A model generated the notes under the pieces. It worked only from the letters and a program-made list of their open reading frames with translations, was not told the DNA's origin and did not search any database. A program made the position numbers and the translations under genes. A stretch of 64,000 nucleotides of DNA, taken from positions 62,001-126,000 of the IMG/VR virus record IMGVR_UViG_3300044695_006747. One strand, written 5' to 3'. This document shows, piece by piece, positions 62,496 to 64,000 of this stretch (positions within the stretch are counted from its first letter, which is position 1; the number at the start of each line of letters is the position of its first letter). The stretch comes from a virus.

Positions 62496-63368
62496 TTATC
62501 TCAATGGTAATAGACTTGTTTTATGTTCTGCTAACAATGATCCATATTTTACAGTGCTGGCTATATTTTCATTTCCTATAAAATCTAATAAAATATTAGC
62601 TATTATTTCTTCTGGAGGCCCGAACAGATTATTATCAAATTCTTTTATCATTCTTATGATAGCATTCGAATATTTGTTCATTATATGAGACCCACCGTAT
62701 GCAATTTTATCATTATGAAGTTCTGGTATATATATTTTATTATTGTCCAACATATCCAATTTAATAACTCTTCTGCATTCTTCGATATCAAAGCGCATAT
62801 CTGGCCTCAATCTAAATACCCAGTCATATTTTTTATTATTTTTATATTCGCTCTGTAATTTAAGTAAATTTGCTTTATATATCAAATAAAACATCTTACA
62901 CGATCCTATAACTCCGTTGTGTATTCCTCTTCCATCCCAATTATATTTACATTTTGTTAAAATATTCCATTGAAGAGGAGAAAACTCAGATGCATAAAAA
63001 GCATAATCGTTAACTTCTATTTCTTTAGCTTCAAAATTTTGTATAATATCTTCGACATTAATATCTATATTGTGACTACCTGGTTCTGATAATCCGTGAG
63101 CACTAGACCAGCAATTTGCACTATTTTGTTTATTCCATGTGGCAATAAAAACATCAATATCTCCATATTGACTTATCAAATTTTTAAATTCTAAATAATT
63201 TTTGTGTAAACGTTTATAGTCTCTAATATGGCCAGATATACAGAAGGCTATAGATAGCTTATCGTCTGTTTTATATTTTATGTCTAGATGTTCAGATATA
63301 ATATTTTCAGCTTCAATTAGTTGTTTATAGCGTTTTCTAAAAAATATTTTTTGAATAGTTTTCCACAT
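62496..63368 (-). CDS. Putative glycosyltransferase, 290 residues
   Basis: Alternating strands with LSIAFCISGHIRDYKRL, DVFIATWNKQNSANCWSS and a WVFRLRPDMRFDIEECRR motif (R-L-R-P-D), which recalls a group of capsule/LPS-type transferases. HNGVIGSCKMFYLIYKANL and PPEEIIANILLDFIG follow. No DxD in classic form. In the sugar cassette, three bases before the PLP gene. Function by context and R-P-D motif. Confidence 0.5.
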   Translation of the reverse strand: MWKTIQKIFFRKRYKQLIEAENIISEHLDIKYKTDDKLSIAFCISGHIRDYKRLHKNYLEFKNLISQYGDIDVFIATWNKQNSANCWSSAHGLSEPGSHNIDINVEDIIQNFEAKEIEVNDYAFYASEFSPLQWNILTKCKYNWDGRGIHNGVIGSCKMFYLIYKANLLKLQSEYKNNKKYDWVFRLRPDMRFDIEECRRVIKLDMLDNNKIYIPELHNDKIAYGGSHIMNKYSNAIIRMIKEFDNNLFGPPEEIIANILLDFIGNENIASTVKYGSLLAEHKTSLLPLR

Positions 63369-63378
63369 AATTATAATA

Positions 63379-63999
63379 TTATTGATTAATTTTTAAGAAA
63401 ATTTCTAAATCTTCTGGTGTTCCTAAACCATACATGTTTTTAATATGATAAGTTCTAATCTTTTTATTATCCTGTATAGCTTCATTAAATACGGGACAAA
63501 CATAGAATTCATTATTTATACGAATATTTTTCTCTATCATTTGTTGTGCGTAGCGAACGAAATCTTTTCCTTTATTCCAATAATATATGCCAACAGTAGC
63601 TATATTAGATATTGGTTTTTTTTCTGCTACTTCGTTTACAAGATTATGTTCATCTAGTTTAACGAAAGACCATTTAGGGTGTGTTGATTCAAAAGTTAAT
63701 ATGCAACCATCCAGACTAGAATTTTCCATAGTATACATAAAATCATTACTATTCCAATCTATATATTGATCAGAATTAGCTATTAGTAGAGGATCATTTG
63801 TATTTATTAAATCTTTTGTCAGTAATACTGTGCAGGCAGCGCCTTCTGTGATGTGATCAACACAGATAATTTTGCAGTTGGGCGCAATAAGATTGAGTAA
63901 GTATTTTAAATTAAAGTCTTCATAATGTTTTTGTTGAACAATAAAAATATAGTTAGCATCTATATTGATATTATCAACAATTCTTTTTATCATTGGTTC
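63379..63999 (-). CDS. Sugar nucleotidyltransferase, 5'-truncated by the window edge
   Basis: At least 207 residues. In-frame EP upstream of the first ATG (63993) shows the gene runs past the edge; EPMIKRIVDNI fits the K/E-P-M-I loop of NTP transferases. EGAACTVLLTKDLI and LLIANSDQYIDW (metal-binding Asp) follow, then CILTFESTHPKWSFVKLDE. It makes a nucleotide-sugar for the cassette; the sugar cannot be told. Confidence 0.7.
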   Translation of the reverse strand, partial: EPMIKRIVDNINIDANYIFIVQQKHYEDFNLKYLLNLIAPNCKIICVDHITEGAACTVLLTKDLINTNDPLLIANSDQYIDWNSNDFMYTMENSSLDGCILTFESTHPKWSFVKLDEHNLVNEVAEKKPISNIATVGIYYWNKGKDFVRYAQQMIEKNIRINNEFYVCPVFNEAIQDNKKIRTYHIKNMYGLGTPEDLEIFLKINQ

Positions 64000-64000
64000 G

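Overview
This window is a stretch of a large, strongly AT-rich tailed-phage genome (Caudoviricetes type). The evidence is two giant virion-type proteins, a tropism-type fibre, a phage-encoded replisome (family C polymerase, DnaB-like helicase, DnaG-like primase, SSB, RecA), nucleotide metabolism genes (class II ribonucleotide reductase, dCMP deaminase, dNMP kinase), PhoH, a small sigma factor and a ClpP-like protease. Genes are packed with ATGA or TAATG junctions and almost no spacers. No gap above 300 bases exists, and I saw no tRNA, rRNA, CRISPR array or insertion sequence. The host cannot be fixed from the sequence. A membrane protein with a DUF2135-like domain, of a style I associate with Planctomycetes, is a weak hint.

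Layout: positions 1-15062 are on the + strand. They hold a 5'-truncated structural protein, a 3031-residue protein with VCBS-like repeats, a Cys-rich protein and a zinc-ribbon protein. Everything from 14999 to the right edge is on the - strand and reads leftward. In transcription order it contains: (a) 64000-54075, a sugar cassette with a nucleotidyltransferase, a ColD-type PLP dehydratase, a split transketolase, an FkbM methyltransferase, two epimerases, glycosyltransferases and GMP reductase; (b) 54056-48840, head-associated-looking genes, a bacterioferritin-like protein, a sigma factor, a ClpP-like protease and a DeoC-like protein that seems to lack its catalytic residues; (c) 48767-45460, a probably abundant 198-residue protein behind an extended -10 promoter, then a tail fibre; (d) 45402-41607, small membrane proteins around a papain-like protease; (e) 41576-24457, nucleotide metabolism, PhoH, RecA, helicase, primase, nuclease, a DNA polymerase III alpha subunit split into two ORFs around a DnaQ-like exonuclease, and SSB; (f) 24383-17762, a second glycosyltransferase block; (g) 17775-14999, a NUMOD3-type endonuclease, a putative annealing protein, a zinc ribbon and the DUF2135-like membrane protein.

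Two integrated systems stand out. The first is a compact replisome whose polymerase is supplied as two polypeptides with the proofreading subunit encoded between them. The second is a viral deoxysugar and glycosylation programme spanning two separated blocks. It could plausibly make an unusual 3-deoxy or branched sugar for virion or host-surface glycans. Three putative sigma70-type promoters, one intrinsic terminator and one intergenic element made of two interleaved inverted repeats are the clearest regulatory features. Three small genes of 45 to 57 codons were found by reading the gaps.
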